From Shewanella inventionis (GTDB lineage Bacteria > Pseudomonadota > Gammaproteobacteria > Enterobacterales > Shewanellaceae), in contig NZ_BMII01000022.1 of the NCBI RefSeq assembly GCF_014641855.1, forward strand, positions 37,779 through 101,778: a stretch of DNA of 64,000 nt, in the 5' to 3' direction. Of this stretch, positions 53,658-63,302 are shown piece after piece (the stretch's first letter is position 1; each line of letters starts with the position of its first letter). The position numbers and the translations under genes are program-made. A model generated the notes under the pieces. That model did not search any database, was not told the origin of the DNA, and saw nothing but the letters and a program-made list of their open reading frames with translations.

Positions 53658-54827
53658 ATGTCAACAACCCACAATGAAACATTAAGTCAAGGGCGCTTGT
53701 TACTGATGTCGAGCGCTGTCTCGGCAACGGCGGCAAACCTTTATTATAATCAACCCATTTTACCCAATATTGGAGCAGAGCTTGGGTTAACCGGTGGACA
53801 ATTAGGCGTGGTGCCTGCGGCGGGACAAATTGGTTATGCCGCTGCGTTATTGTTTTTATCTCCTTTAGGTGACACCCTGCCACGCAAACGGCTCATTGCC
53901 ATTTTATCCGTATTGTTAGTGCTATCATCACTGGTTGCGTTTTCTTCATCGGGTTTTATTGCTTTGGTTATTGCCTGTTTTATCATTGGCTTAAGTGCCA
54001 ATATAACCCAGCAGTTGATCCCATTTGCTGCGTCGTTAAGCACGCCCGAAAACAAAGGTCGGGTCATAGGTACATTGATGACAGGTCTGACGGTGGGCAT
54101 TTTACTTTCTCGAACACTCAGTGGTTTTGTGGGTGAGCAGTTTGGCTGGCGGGCTGTATTTCTTATGTCAGCTTGTATTGCAACCTTGTTTGGTGTGTTG
54201 TTAACCGTTTTTTTACCAACCAATACACCGACAATTAAGATCCCTTATTTTAAGCTTGTTGCGAGCATGGCAACATTATTTAAACAGCATGCCACACTGC
54301 GAACTTCGGCTTTTACTGGCGCACTTTGGTTTGCGTCCTTCAATGCGCTCTGGGCAACGTTAGCCTTACATGTTAGCGAGTCTCCCTTTCATTATAATGC
54401 TCAGCAAGCAGGGCTGTTTGGGGTGATTGCTATTGCAGGTGTTATTGGTGCCAAAGTATCTGGCTCGTTAGTTAGTCGATTTGGATCTCGTAACATGATA
54501 AGTATGGCATTGATGATCATTGCGATTGGTTTTGTTATTTCTGGTCTATTTGCCGACACATTATTGGGGTTAATTGCCGGTATTATACTTATCGACCTTG
54601 GGGTGTTCAGTGCTCAGGTGTCTAATCAGGTACGAGTATTTTCAATCGATCCACAGGCCCAAAGCCGCATAAACGGTATTTATATGCTTGGTTATTATCT
54701 GGGTGGGGCTCTTGGGTCATTTGTGGGCATTCAAGCATTTGATCTGGCAGGATGGTTTGGTGTTGTTTGTCTGAGTATCACCTTGGTTGCATTGAGTTTT
54801 GTTGTTAACAGAGCCAATAAACAGTAA
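53658..54827 (+). CDS. MFS efflux transporter
   Basis: Twelve-segment major facilitator of 389 aa. It opens with a short polar tail, then AVSATAANLYYNQPILPNIG; the loop-2 signature is degenerate (LSPLGDTLPRKRLIAIL). It resembles drug or sugar efflux members of the family, but the substrate cannot be assigned. It is monocistronic or paired with the VOC gene 48 bp downstream. The dyad just upstream may be its operator. Confidence 0.85.
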   Translation: MSTTHNETLSQGRLLLMSSAVSATAANLYYNQPILPNIGAELGLTGGQLGVVPAAGQIGYAAALLFLSPLGDTLPRKRLIAILSVLLVLSSLVAFSSSGFIALVIACFIIGLSANITQQLIPFAASLSTPENKGRVIGTLMTGLTVGILLSRTLSGFVGEQFGWRAVFLMSACIATLFGVLLTVFLPTNTPTIKIPYFKLVASMATLFKQHATLRTSAFTGALWFASFNALWATLALHVSESPFHYNAQQAGLFGVIAIAGVIGAKVSGSLVSRFGSRNMISMALMIIAIGFVISGLFADTLLGLIAGIILIDLGVFSAQVSNQVRVFSIDPQAQSRINGIYMLGYYLGGALGSFVGIQAFDLAGWFGVVCLSITLVALSFVVNRANKQ

Positions 54828-54875
54828 TGTTAATAAAGTCGTATTTGTTTTTATCAATCACCAAGGAGCAAGATA

Positions 54876-55247
54876 ATGAAATTGGGCTGTTTTTCAATTA
54901 GCTTGGCGGTAAAAGACTTGAAAAAATCGAAAGTATTTTATGAGAAATTAGGCTTCGAAGTCTTCGCCGGCGAAGAGTCCCATGGTTTTTTAATCATGAA
55001 GCATGGGGACACCAATATCGGTTTGTTTCAGGGGATGTTTGAAAAAAATATACTGACCTTTAATCCTGGCTGGGATCAAAATGCTAAAAGTGTAGACGCA
55101 TTTGATGATGTACGTCAGTTACTTGAGCAGTTTAAATCTAAAGGTATCGAAATAGCTGAAAATTCAATAACTGGAGACAGAGGGCCATCGAGTTTTGCAA
55201 TTATTGATCCTGATGGAAACCCGATACTCATCGATCAGCATGTTTAA
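54876..55247 (+). CDS. VOC-superfamily (glyoxalase-like) protein
   Basis: A 123-aa VOC-fold protein. The repeat units start SISLAVKDLKKSKVFYEKLGF and end FAIIDPDGNPILIDQH, typical of the glyoxalase/bleomycin-resistance superfamily. The usual metal ligands (His, Glu) of glyoxalase I are not all evident, so enzymatic activity is uncertain. A good AAGGAG lies upstream. It may be cotranscribed with the MFS gene. Confidence 0.85.
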   Translation: MKLGCFSISLAVKDLKKSKVFYEKLGFEVFAGEESHGFLIMKHGDTNIGLFQGMFEKNILTFNPGWDQNAKSVDAFDDVRQLLEQFKSKGIEIAENSITGDRGPSSFAIIDPDGNPILIDQHV

Positions 55248-55606
55248 AAACAAGTGTCGGGTGCACCTATTTGAACTCTCTGCCAAGCAATGACAAGATT
55301 TGTTACAGGTTCAAATAATGCCATGTTTCATTTACGTACAATAAGCTGTAAGTGAAAAATTTCAGGGCTCAGTGCTCGAAAAAGTCAGTTAAATCTGTTC
55401 ACTGAAGTACCTTTTGAAGGTTAACCACCATAACGAGGCCATAGCTCATTGTGGTGGACAGCCCAACGGATTTTGTACCAACATGTTCAACAAAGTTGGG
55501 TTTTCAAGTGTAGTGCGTACACAATGGATACGCTCGACTGTTTATACCGTAAAGCCTTTTTAACCATATATACCATTGGTATTACACCTAAACGTGTTGT
55601 CGCAAT
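55248..55606. other. 359-bp gap with inverted repeats
   Basis: Holds a 13-bp imperfect inverted repeat (55425-55457), and CCCAAC at 55464-55469 that can pair with GTTGGG at 55496-55501 followed by TTTT, perhaps a terminator for the VOC gene. No gene seen. Confidence 0.45.
55425..55457. repeat. 13-bp imperfect inverted repeat
   Basis: CCACCATAACGAG (55425-55437) and CTCATTGTGGTGG (55445-55457), one mismatch and one G-T pair, 7-nt loop. It is too GC-rich to be chance in this AT-rich gap; it may be a relic of a repeat element. Confidence 0.5.
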
Positions 55607-55807
55607 CTATTCGTAAAACTCAAGTGGAATAAGGTTTTGGTAGACGTAATACCCTAATGGACCCATTAACAAACTGAGCATTGCCCACACGATGCGCTGG
55701 GCGTTTTTGATATGTGCTTTCGAGGTAAATGCCCGATAGCAAAAGTGAATGTGTAAAATCAATAATGCAATAAGCATGAAGACTAACGTAATATCCATAT
55801 TGTTCAT
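55607..55807 (-). CDS. Small two-segment membrane protein
   Basis: Hypothetical protein of 66 aa with two membrane segments (about 6-26 and 40-60). The second, IVWAMLSLLMGPLGYYVY, resembles the short N-terminal module found before some phospholipase-D-like proteins. AAGGA lies 8 nt before the ATG, and the composition is protein-like, which is why I keep it. It is transcribed toward the 55.3-kb gap. Function unknown. Confidence 0.6.
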   Translation of the reverse strand: MNNMDITLVFMLIALLILHIHFCYRAFTSKAHIKNAQRIVWAMLSLLMGPLGYYVYQNLIPLEFYE

Positions 55808-56021
55808 GTCATGTTCCTTTGCGTTTCAGCAATGACGATAATTAAGTGTAAGCCTAAATTTAACTTTTGCAGAAAAAACAACCAAAACTGCGTGTTTTTA
55901 GCTGTTATTTACATTTGACTGATAATTTACTGTAAAATTAAACAGAATAATAGTCAGTAACCTACTAAATATTCATAAAATTTTCATTTTTACACAAAGG
56001 TATGACATTTACTTATTGTTG

Positions 56022-56699
56022 CTATGCTTGCTTGAGCTTCATCATGTTTCGCTGTGGCAACCAAAGAGGTGTCTTTTGCATGACAGCTAAAAATAGAGGG
56101 CTGTTGACTAATTGGCTTAACCACTGGCTTAGCTTTGGGTACGGTTTTGTTGCAAACCACTGCGGTTCTACATTGGCAAATTGGCGAATAAACGGAAAAA
56201 TCGCAAAGTCAGCTAATGTTGGGCTATCTGCGCATAGGTACGCCTGTTGAACTAATTTTTCTTCTAATAACTGCAAAAACAGTTCTGCCTGTTGTCTGTA
56301 CCATGTCTGGCTTTGCTCGGGAAATCTGTCTGCATATTTATACTTGTCTAACCAGGGTTTAAAGTGGTTATCATTAGCATTAATCAGCTCATTGGTTTGT
56401 GGAGTTGATATGCTGTTAAGTAAGGTTTGGTAGGCATTTGGGCTTAACCAAGGGCAGGTTAGATCGGGATGTTGTGTTAGCGCAAGCTGCATAATTTCAA
56501 TGCTCTGAGCTATTACACTGCCATCTGCCGTGATTAAAACCGGTACGGTCCCTTTTGCTGACACCGCAAGCATTTCATCAGGTTTATTTTTGAGTTCTAT
56601 TTCACGAATGTATGGGTTAAGTGTGCTTAAATGCAGTGCAATGCGAGCGCGCATGGCATAGGGGCATCGACGAAAAGAATACAAAATTGCAGAATTCAT
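56022..56699 (-). CDS. Glutathione S-transferase-like protein
   Basis: GST family with a thioredoxin-like N-terminal domain (1-80: SFRRCPYAMRARIAL with a CPYA motif and KGTVPVLI ahead of the SIEIMQ glutathione loop) and a helical C-terminal domain ending PLWLPQ. The active-site cysteine in RCPYAM suggests the omega/glutaredoxin-like or maleylacetoacetate-type subgroup. I start at the ATG 56699 (MNSAIL) rather than the GTG three codons before. The 226-aa length fits. The substrate is unknown. Confidence 0.88.
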   Translation of the reverse strand: MNSAILYSFRRCPYAMRARIALHLSTLNPYIREIELKNKPDEMLAVSAKGTVPVLITADGSVIAQSIEIMQLALTQHPDLTCPWLSPNAYQTLLNSISTPQTNELINANDNHFKPWLDKYKYADRFPEQSQTWYRQQAELFLQLLEEKLVQQAYLCADSPTLADFAIFPFIRQFANVEPQWFATKPYPKLSQWLSQLVNSPLFLAVMQKTPLWLPQRNMMKLKQA

Positions 56700-56928
56700 A
56701 AAATACACTTATTTAGGGAACGAAAATCTTAGCTTATGCCAACATTTGCAAGGTGAATTAACCATTAGTGGAGATAGTGTAAAGCTAATTTGAATACAGA
56801 TCGAATTTGTGGGTGTGTTTCAATTGTGATTTAGGTATACTTTCGGCCGTTTTTTTGACTTAGCGCATGGTGCGCCGGGTTTATTTATGCACTGGAAATT
56901 AAGTTCCAGCCAGCGGAGTTGTAATTGT

Positions 56929-57942
56929 ATGCAAGACATTAATGTAGACCAAACATCCCCTGTTCAAGTTGTTGTGTGTGCCCTTTATAAGTTTGTTGCC
57001 TTGCCCAATTTTGAGTCAATTCGTCAGCCGTTATTGTCGGTAATGGAACAAAACGAAGTGAAAGGCACATTGTTGCTTGCTCAAGAAGGCATTAACGGCA
57101 CGGTTGCTAGCACGCAGCAGGGTATTGATAACTTACTCGCTTGGTTAGACAGCCAACCTGGTCTAGATAACATTGTAACCAAGTTGTCTTTTGATGATGA
57201 AATGCCATTTTATCGCACCAAAGTTAAGCTTAAAAAAGAAATTGTGACCATGGGCGTTGAAGGCATTGACCCACGTAAAGTGGTGGGTACTTATGTTAAG
57301 CCTAAAGACTGGAACGCGCTGATTTCTGATCCCGATGTGGTCTTGGTTGATACCCGTAATGATTACGAAGTGAAAATAGGTACCTTTAAAAATGCGGTTA
57401 ACCCAGTAACAGAAACCTTTCGTGAGTTTCCTGAATACGTAAAACAAAACCTAGATCCTGCTAAACATAAAAAAGTGGCAATGTTTTGTACCGGTGGTAT
57501 TCGCTGCGAAAAATCGACCGCATATTTAAAAGAGCAGGGCTTTGATGAGGTGTATCACCTTGAAGGCGGCATTTTAAAATACCTTGAAGAAGTTGACCAA
57601 GAGCAAAGCATGTGGGAAGGCGAGTGTTTTGTGTTTGATAATCGCGTTGCCGTTAACCACAGCCTAGAGAAAGGTCAATATGACCAATGTAATGCATGTC
57701 GTATGCCGATCACCGAAGCTGAAAAACAATCTGAGGCTTATGTACAAGGTGTGAGTTGCCCGCATTGTATTGATAAAATCCCTGAAGAGCAGCGTCAACG
57801 TTTTATTGAGCGTGAGCGCCAGGTGCAATTAGCTAAGCAACGCGGTGAAGCGCACATAGGCAGTGACGTTAATCAAGTGATTGCCGCACGTCGCCAACAA
57901 AAAGAAGCGCAGCGTAAAGCACAAGAAGAAATGAAAAAGTAA
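56929..57942 (+). CDS. trhO: tRNA uridine 5-oxyacetate pathway hydroxylase TrhO (YceA)
   Basis: Oxygen-dependent enzyme that hydroxylates uridine 34 of tRNA. An N-terminal acylphosphatase-like domain (about 10-115) is followed by a rhodanese domain (about 130-240) with the catalytic cysteine in [12 protein letters not shown], and a cysteine-rich C-terminal part ([17 protein letters not shown]) that may bind a metal. I use ATG 56929 ([10 protein letters not shown]) with GGAG 10 nt upstream; the ATG at 56887 adds 14 residues of unlikely composition. The protein is 337 aa. The gene stands alone. Confidence 0.92.
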   Translation: MQDINVDQTSPVQVVVCALYKFVALPNFESIRQPLLSVMEQNEVKGTLLLAQEGINGTVASTQQGIDNLLAWLDSQPGLDNIVTKLSFDDEMPFYRTKVKLKKEIVTMGVEGIDPRKVVGTYVKPKDWNALISDPDVVLVDTRNDYEVKIGTFKNAVNPVTETFREFPEYVKQNLDPAKHKKVAMFCTGGIRCEKSTAYLKEQGFDEVYHLEGGILKYLEEVDQEQSMWEGECFVFDNRVAVNHSLEKGQYDQCNACRMPITEAEKQSEAYVQGVSCPHCIDKIPEEQRQRFIERERQVQLAKQRGEAHIGSDVNQVIAARRQQKEAQRKAQEEMKK

Positions 57943-57970
57943 GTAGACTATCTATTAACTGCTGATGTTT

Positions 57971-57993
57971 GCAGCCCAGTAAAGCTGGGCTGC
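57971..57993. terminator. Hairpin between trhO and ppx
   Basis: GCAGCCCAG (57971-57979) and CTGGGCTGC (57985-57993) around TAAAG form a very stable 9-bp stem between the converging genes. Neither strand has a clear T-run, so it may act with Rho or only block exonucleases. Confidence 0.55.
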
Positions 57994-58001
57994 ATAACAG
58001 A

Positions 58002-59489
58002 TTAAAAACGTAAACTTATCCCTAGTAACGCCAGTTTTTTCTGCTCTTGAGCTAAATCTCGGCAAAGTAAATCATTTTGTAAACGTTGACCCTCTATTAA
58101 CGATAATGTCACGGTTTGTTCATCAACGGTTATGCTAACCGGTTCGATACTGTTGCTTATCCGCCCCAGGTTCATGACCATTGCCAGTCTAAAAATAACC
58201 AATAATCGAATCAATATGATCTGTTCGTCGTCATCCAGTTCGCTAATGGCCTCGACATCTATGCGCTTACGTTGATTGGCTACGAGCAAGGCGAGTAGGT
58301 GCTGTTGTAATTGATTAAACCCAGGCAAGTCACTGTTTTGAATTATGTAGCCACCGTGCCGTTGATGAGCACGTGAATTGATTTGAATACCTATTTCATG
58401 CAGCATGGCGGCATCGTGAAGCAGCCATTGGTACTCACTAATGTGCCATTGCGAGGCCACTTGCGAAAATAAATGGTCGATAGTTGCTGTTACATTTGCA
58501 GCCTGATCAGGGTCGATATGATAAAGCTGCGCCAGGCTACTCACTGTACGTTGTTTGACGCCCTCAAGCTGCTCAATTTGCGCCAGCTCATATAACACTC
58601 CCTCACGTAATGCCCCTTGTGCTACTTGCATTTCATTGATAGATAAGCGTTTAAAAAAACTGATTAAAATACTGAGTCCAGGAGCCAATAGGGGAATTCG
58701 TTTTGGGTCGAGGTTGTCTAGCTTAATGTTGTCAATGTGACCAACACCAATAAGATACTGCTTTAAGGATTTTAAATTTTCTAAGGTTAAACTTTGCTGG
58801 GGATCGGTTATGCATTGCAAGGCTTCTGATATGGCTTTAACTGTACCAGAGCTGCCTAATACCAGTGGCCATGACGATTTAAAGTAAGCATTACTGAGTT
58901 GTGAAAATTGTTTGTCAGCAGCACTTTGCGCAGCCTTAAAGTGGTGTTTAGTCAGTGCGCCATCATGAAAGAAGCGCTGCTGATAACTAACACAACCACA
59001 TTTTAAACTGGCTAAATGAGAGGTTGAAGAAGCTTTACCCACAATGACTTCGGTTGAGCCACCTCCAATATCAATCACCAGGTTTTGCTCCGCTAACGTT
59101 TGGCTGTGCATAATGCCATGGTAAATTAATCGTGCTTCTTCGTGGCCAGAAACGATTTCTATTGGATAAGGAATGATTTTCAACGCGGCTTTAATAAATT
59201 GATGACAATTAGTCGCAACGCGTAAAGTGTGGGTGGCGACAAGCCTAACCCGAGTTTGTTCTAAATCTGAAAACCGTTGATTAAACTCGGTTAAACAGGC
59301 CAGACCACGAGCGATGGCGTCTTCGTCTAGGGTGCCGTCGGGTTGCAGGCCTTTTGCCAGTTGCACTTGACGTTTTTCTTTATGCAGTATTTGAATGCTG
59401 CCATGTTGCTCACGAGCAATAACTAAATGAAAGCTATTTGACCCCATGTCAATGGCGACAAAATGTAATGAGTGTTCAGTAGATGACAC
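58002..59489 (-). CDS. ppx: Exopolyphosphatase
   Basis: Hydrolyses terminal phosphates from polyphosphate and may also act on pppGpp. The ASKHA fold is clear: DMGSNSFHLVIA near 14, DIGGGSTEVIVG near 140 and LGSSGTVKAIS near 214. The C-terminal HD-like domain contains LLHDAAMLHEIGI near 366. The length of 495 aa is usual for Ppx/GppA. It starts 6 nt after the ppk stop, forming the classic ppk-ppx operon, so synthesis and breakdown of polyphosphate are expressed together. Confidence 0.95.
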   Translation of the reverse strand: MSSTEHSLHFVAIDMGSNSFHLVIAREQHGSIQILHKEKRQVQLAKGLQPDGTLDEDAIARGLACLTEFNQRFSDLEQTRVRLVATHTLRVATNCHQFIKAALKIIPYPIEIVSGHEEARLIYHGIMHSQTLAEQNLVIDIGGGSTEVIVGKASSTSHLASLKCGCVSYQQRFFHDGALTKHHFKAAQSAADKQFSQLSNAYFKSSWPLVLGSSGTVKAISEALQCITDPQQSLTLENLKSLKQYLIGVGHIDNIKLDNLDPKRIPLLAPGLSILISFFKRLSINEMQVAQGALREGVLYELAQIEQLEGVKQRTVSSLAQLYHIDPDQAANVTATIDHLFSQVASQWHISEYQWLLHDAAMLHEIGIQINSRAHQRHGGYIIQNSDLPGFNQLQQHLLALLVANQRKRIDVEAISELDDDEQIILIRLLVIFRLAMVMNLGRISNSIEPVSITVDEQTVTLSLIEGQRLQNDLLCRDLAQEQKKLALLGISLRF

Positions 59490-59495
59490 GTGATA

Positions 59496-61646
59496 TTAAG
59501 CCTTTTTTTGTTGTGGTTGCTCAAGCCTATCTGTTGCGATTTCTGCTGTGTTATCAGCACTTGCATCGATTATTCGTTGAGCCTGCTTGGATTCATATTG
59601 GGATAAATAATGATGAATAGCAATCTGGCTGCGTACTTTTCGTTTATTACCTCTGGCTTTATAGAGGTTTTGTTGTAAAGGGTCAATTATGCGAGCTTTG
59701 GTATTATCACTCAGTTGGATGTTCAAAATATCGGTGATCATTTTTTTCAGCTCACTATCATAAACTGGCGTACAGACTTCAATACGTTCATCTAAATTTC
59801 GTGACATCCAATCAGATGAGCCAATATAGATTTTGTCGGCGCCATTAGCGTAAAACTGCATTACTCGAGAGTGCTCTAAAAAACGGTCAACAATACTGAG
59901 CACTTCAATGTTATCGCTCATGCCTTTTACCTGTGGTAATAAGCTGCACATGCCGCGGATTAGCAATTTAATTTTTACGCCCGCCTGTGATGCTTCATAG
60001 AGTTTGTTAACCATAATATCATCAACAAGATTGTTAATTTTAAGGGTAATTGCAGCAGGTTTTTTTTGCTTGGCGGCAATGATTTCATCATCGATAAGCG
60101 CTAACCAACGTTGGCGGGAATTAAAAGGCGAAACAATAAGGTGTTCAAAGTTGTCTTTGTGGTAAGGGCGCTTTAATAGTTCAAATACTTGTTTAACTTC
60201 TTGGGTGATGTTTTGGTCGGCAGTAAACAATGAAAAGTCGGTATAAAAGCGTGCGGTACCTTCATTAAAATTCCCTGAGCCGATATGCGCATACAATACT
60301 GTTTCATTGCCTTCTTTGCGGCTAATGAGGCAGAGCTTGGAGTGGACTTTTAAGCTAGGAATACCATGATGCACTTTTACGCCCGCCTCGGTTAAGCGTA
60401 CGGTCCAGTCGATATTTGATTGCTCGTCAAAGCGCGCAAGCAGTTCAATAACGGCGGTGACTCGTTTACCGTTTTTAACTGCATCGATTAACGATTGCAT
60501 AATGTGACTATTTTTAGCCACGCGGTATAAATTGATTTTTATCGCTGTAACCGCTGGGTCGTATGCCGCTTGACGGACTAACTCGGTAAAATGAGAAAAC
60601 TTATGGTATGGATAATTTAATAAAATATCGTGCTGACGGATGGCTTCAAAGTTGTTGGCGCAAGCGTTAAATTTGACACTACTTAATGCGGGTATTTTAT
60701 CGTTTAACAGCTTTTTACGCCCAAGATTAGGGAAATTAATAAAGTCTTTAAAGCTATGATAACGCCCACCCGGAATAAGACATTCTGTTGAGCTAATGTT
60801 TAATTGCTTTTTTAATGTGTTGAGCATGTGCTCTGGCATTTCACGGTCAAACACCAGCCTAACAGGCTGTGCTCGTAAACGCTTTTTAAGGCCGTTAGAC
60901 ATTTGTTCTAGCTGGGTTTTGTCTAGCTCAACAGCTATATCAAACTCCGCATCTCGAGTCATTTTCATTGAAAACACTTCGATATGATCATATTCAAAAA
61001 ACGGTTTAAACAACTGGTCGATACAATGTCTGATGATATTGTCTAGCAATATAAGATGCTTAACCTTGGTTTTGTGTTGCGACGGAAGCTCAACAAAGCG
61101 GGGCAGGTTTGCTGTGGGCACTTCGACAAAGGCATATTGCTTCTCGTCTCCTTGATGCAAACAGACACATAAATACGTGGCATCGTCGTTGATGTTTTTA
61201 ACCAATTCACTGTGTTTGGTCAGAACAAATGGGGCAATGTGGCGCATTAGGTTGTCATTAAAATATTTATGTAACCATTGACTCTGAAACTCATTGAGCT
61301 GCAATTCATTGATTAAGAAAATATTACAGCGCACGAGTTCTTTAATGAGTTCGAGGTAAATTGAATCAAATCGCTCCTGCAAATCAATGACTTTTTGCTG
61401 AATTTGTTTCAATAATTCACGGCTAGAACAAGGTGAGTCTGACAAGCTCGATAATAGAATTGCTCGGCGCACTGAGGCTACACGGACTTTAAAAAACTCG
61501 TCCATATTGCTAGAAAAAATCCCTAAAAACCTTATTCTCTCAATTAACGGCACCTGTTTGTCATAGGCTTCTTGCAGTACTCGCTCATTAAAAGAAAGCC
61601 ACGACAATTCTTTATCAATATATTGCTCACTAATAGCAGATGACAT
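59496..61646 (-). CDS. ppk: Polyphosphate kinase 1
   Basis: Polymerises ATP gamma-phosphate into long polyphosphate. The N-terminal YIDKELSWLSFNERVL is diagnostic. The catalytic domain contains the autophosphorylated histidine in LYAHIGSGNFNEGTARF and the second PLD-like histidine motif, with IGSSDWMSRNLDERIE later. I start at ATG 61646 (MSSAISEQY) with AGGA 7 nt upstream; a GTG at 61688 would add 14 residues. The protein is 716 aa; E. coli has 688, the excess being the polar C-terminus. A candidate Pho box lies upstream. Confidence 0.95.
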   Translation of the reverse strand: MSSAISEQYIDKELSWLSFNERVLQEAYDKQVPLIERIRFLGIFSSNMDEFFKVRVASVRRAILLSSLSDSPCSSRELLKQIQQKVIDLQERFDSIYLELIKELVRCNIFLINELQLNEFQSQWLHKYFNDNLMRHIAPFVLTKHSELVKNINDDATYLCVCLHQGDEKQYAFVEVPTANLPRFVELPSQHKTKVKHLILLDNIIRHCIDQLFKPFFEYDHIEVFSMKMTRDAEFDIAVELDKTQLEQMSNGLKKRLRAQPVRLVFDREMPEHMLNTLKKQLNISSTECLIPGGRYHSFKDFINFPNLGRKKLLNDKIPALSSVKFNACANNFEAIRQHDILLNYPYHKFSHFTELVRQAAYDPAVTAIKINLYRVAKNSHIMQSLIDAVKNGKRVTAVIELLARFDEQSNIDWTVRLTEAGVKVHHGIPSLKVHSKLCLISRKEGNETVLYAHIGSGNFNEGTARFYTDFSLFTADQNITQEVKQVFELLKRPYHKDNFEHLIVSPFNSRQRWLALIDDEIIAAKQKKPAAITLKINNLVDDIMVNKLYEASQAGVKIKLLIRGMCSLLPQVKGMSDNIEVLSIVDRFLEHSRVMQFYANGADKIYIGSSDWMSRNLDERIEVCTPVYDSELKKMITDILNIQLSDNTKARIIDPLQQNLYKARGNKRKVRSQIAIHHYLSQYESKQAQRIIDASADNTAEIATDRLEQPQQKKA

Positions 61647-61740
61647 TGCTGATCCTATCAACGAATTAGGCTGTGATAATTCCTTCACACCCAGTATATG
61701 CTTTATCTCGTTAGAGATAATTTAAGTTACCGAACATATT

Positions 61741-61758
61741 ATGTGATTTTTATGACAG
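61741..61758 (-). promoter_or_regulatory. ppk: Candidate Pho box upstream of ppk
   Basis: On the ppk strand CTGTCATAAAAATCACAT: the first 7-bp repeat (CTGTCAT) is exact, the second (ATCACAT) matches 4 of 7, and the spacing of 11 fits PhoB. It lies 95 bp before the chosen ATG, with AT-rich -10 candidates downstream. Confidence 0.45.
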
Positions 61759-61880
61759 ATTTATTTCTTGCACTTGCCCAAAGCGGCAATAAAACCCGTA
61801 TATAGTATAAATGGTTTAGCAAGCGCCATAAGTGTGTTATTTTGAGCGCTTTTTTCGATTAGACGACTGAAGGTAAGCCA

Positions 61881-63287
61881 ATGTTTGTTGGATTTGATTA
61901 TGGCAGTGCCAATTGTGCAATAGGAGTGATGATTAATGACGCAGTAACCTTACTGCCATTATCTAATCATTCAGATTTTATGCCTTCAACCTTATATGCC
62001 ATGGACCGAGAGCTTATTGCTGAAGCGGTATATCAAGGTTTACCTGAGCCTTTAAAAGCTCAATATTCTCATATTCGTAGTTCGCAGTTAATGCGCGCTA
62101 AGCAAATGCGCCATGAACTCGATTTGCTGCCCAATGAGCAAGCGGTATTTGTGGGGCAAGCCGCTATTGACGCATACCTTGAAATGCCAGAAGAAGGTTT
62201 TTATGTCCGTTCGCCAAAATCATTTTTAGGCGCCAACGGCCTGCGTCCCGATCAGATAGGCTTGTTTGAAGACATCGTCACTTTAATGATGCAACACGTG
62301 AAAAACCTTGCCGATAAAGCCCTGCAACAAAAATCATTGCCTGCATCGACTCATGCTGTAATTGGCCGACCGGTTAACTTTCAAGGCATTGGTGGTGAAG
62401 ACAGTAACCAGCAAGCTGAAGCTATTTTACGTCTTGCGGCATCGCGAGCAGGGTTTACTGAAGTGACATTTCTATTTGAGCCATTAGCGGCAGGAATGGA
62501 TTTTGAGTCAACCCTGGACAGTGACAACACGGTATTGGTGGTCGATGTCGGCGGTGGTACAACAGATTGCTCTGTCGTGAAAATGGGGCCTTCGCACTGT
62601 AATAATCACGATCGCAAACAAGATTGTTTGGGTCACTCTGGGCAGCGTATTGGCGGTAATGATTTAGATATTGCCTTGGCGATGACAGGCTTAATGCCGA
62701 GTTTTGGTTCTGATACCGTAATGACTAACGGTAAACCTATGCCCAGAGCACCTTTTTGGAATGCGGTGTCGGTGAACGACATTAGTGCCCAGCGCGATTT
62801 TGTTAGTTTAGCGTCACGTAAATTGGTTGAGCAGTTGATAAAAGAGGCGGAACACCCACAACTACTTAAACGCTTACAAATAGTGCAAAAAAACCAAATG
62901 AGTTATCAAGTGGTACGTCAAGCTGAAATGGCAAAAATCAGTTTGTCTGATGTCGACAGCACCTCGTGTTCGCTTGATTTTATTGAAAAAGACTTGTTTG
63001 TCACTCTTACTGCGGTTCAGTTTGAACAAGCCATTAGCGATCCACTTGCCAAAGTTGAAGCCTTAATGAAACAAGCGATGCAAACGGCAACAGCTCAAGC
63101 ACAACAACAAGATTGCGCTTTGCCAAGCAGCCCTGATATTGTTTATGTTACGGGTGGTACAGCGCGTAGCCCGGCGATATATCAAAAAATAGCCAGTGTT
63201 TATCCTGCTGCAAAAGTGGTGGTTGGTGATCACTTTGGTTCGGTAACGGCAGGGTTAACCCGTTGTGCCCAACATGCTTTTAACTAA
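61881..63287 (+). CDS. yegD: Hsp70-family chaperone-like protein YegD
   Basis: Truncated DnaK relative of 468 aa with only the ATPase domain. The phosphate-1 motif GFDYGSANCAIGV (4-16), phosphate-2 motif VLVVDVGGGTTDCSVV (near 219) and adenosine motif VYVTGGTARSPAIY (near 426) are present. The substrate-binding domain of DnaK is absent, as in YegD. No co-chaperone gene is adjacent, so its clients are unknown. It is divergent from ppk and precedes creA by 15 bp. Confidence 0.9.
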   Translation: MFVGFDYGSANCAIGVMINDAVTLLPLSNHSDFMPSTLYAMDRELIAEAVYQGLPEPLKAQYSHIRSSQLMRAKQMRHELDLLPNEQAVFVGQAAIDAYLEMPEEGFYVRSPKSFLGANGLRPDQIGLFEDIVTLMMQHVKNLADKALQQKSLPASTHAVIGRPVNFQGIGGEDSNQQAEAILRLAASRAGFTEVTFLFEPLAAGMDFESTLDSDNTVLVVDVGGGTTDCSVVKMGPSHCNNHDRKQDCLGHSGQRIGGNDLDIALAMTGLMPSFGSDTVMTNGKPMPRAPFWNAVSVNDISAQRDFVSLASRKLVEQLIKEAEHPQLLKRLQIVQKNQMSYQVVRQAEMAKISLSDVDSTSCSLDFIEKDLFVTLTAVQFEQAISDPLAKVEALMKQAMQTATAQAQQQDCALPSSPDIVYVTGGTARSPAIYQKIASVYPAAKVVVGDHFGSVTAGLTRCAQHAFN

Positions 63288-63302
63288 AAAAGAGTCAATA
63301 AT

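Noticed and set aside
56002..56250. 82-codon plus-strand frame at the 3' end of the GST gene
   Set aside because: Antisense shadow of a well-supported gene.
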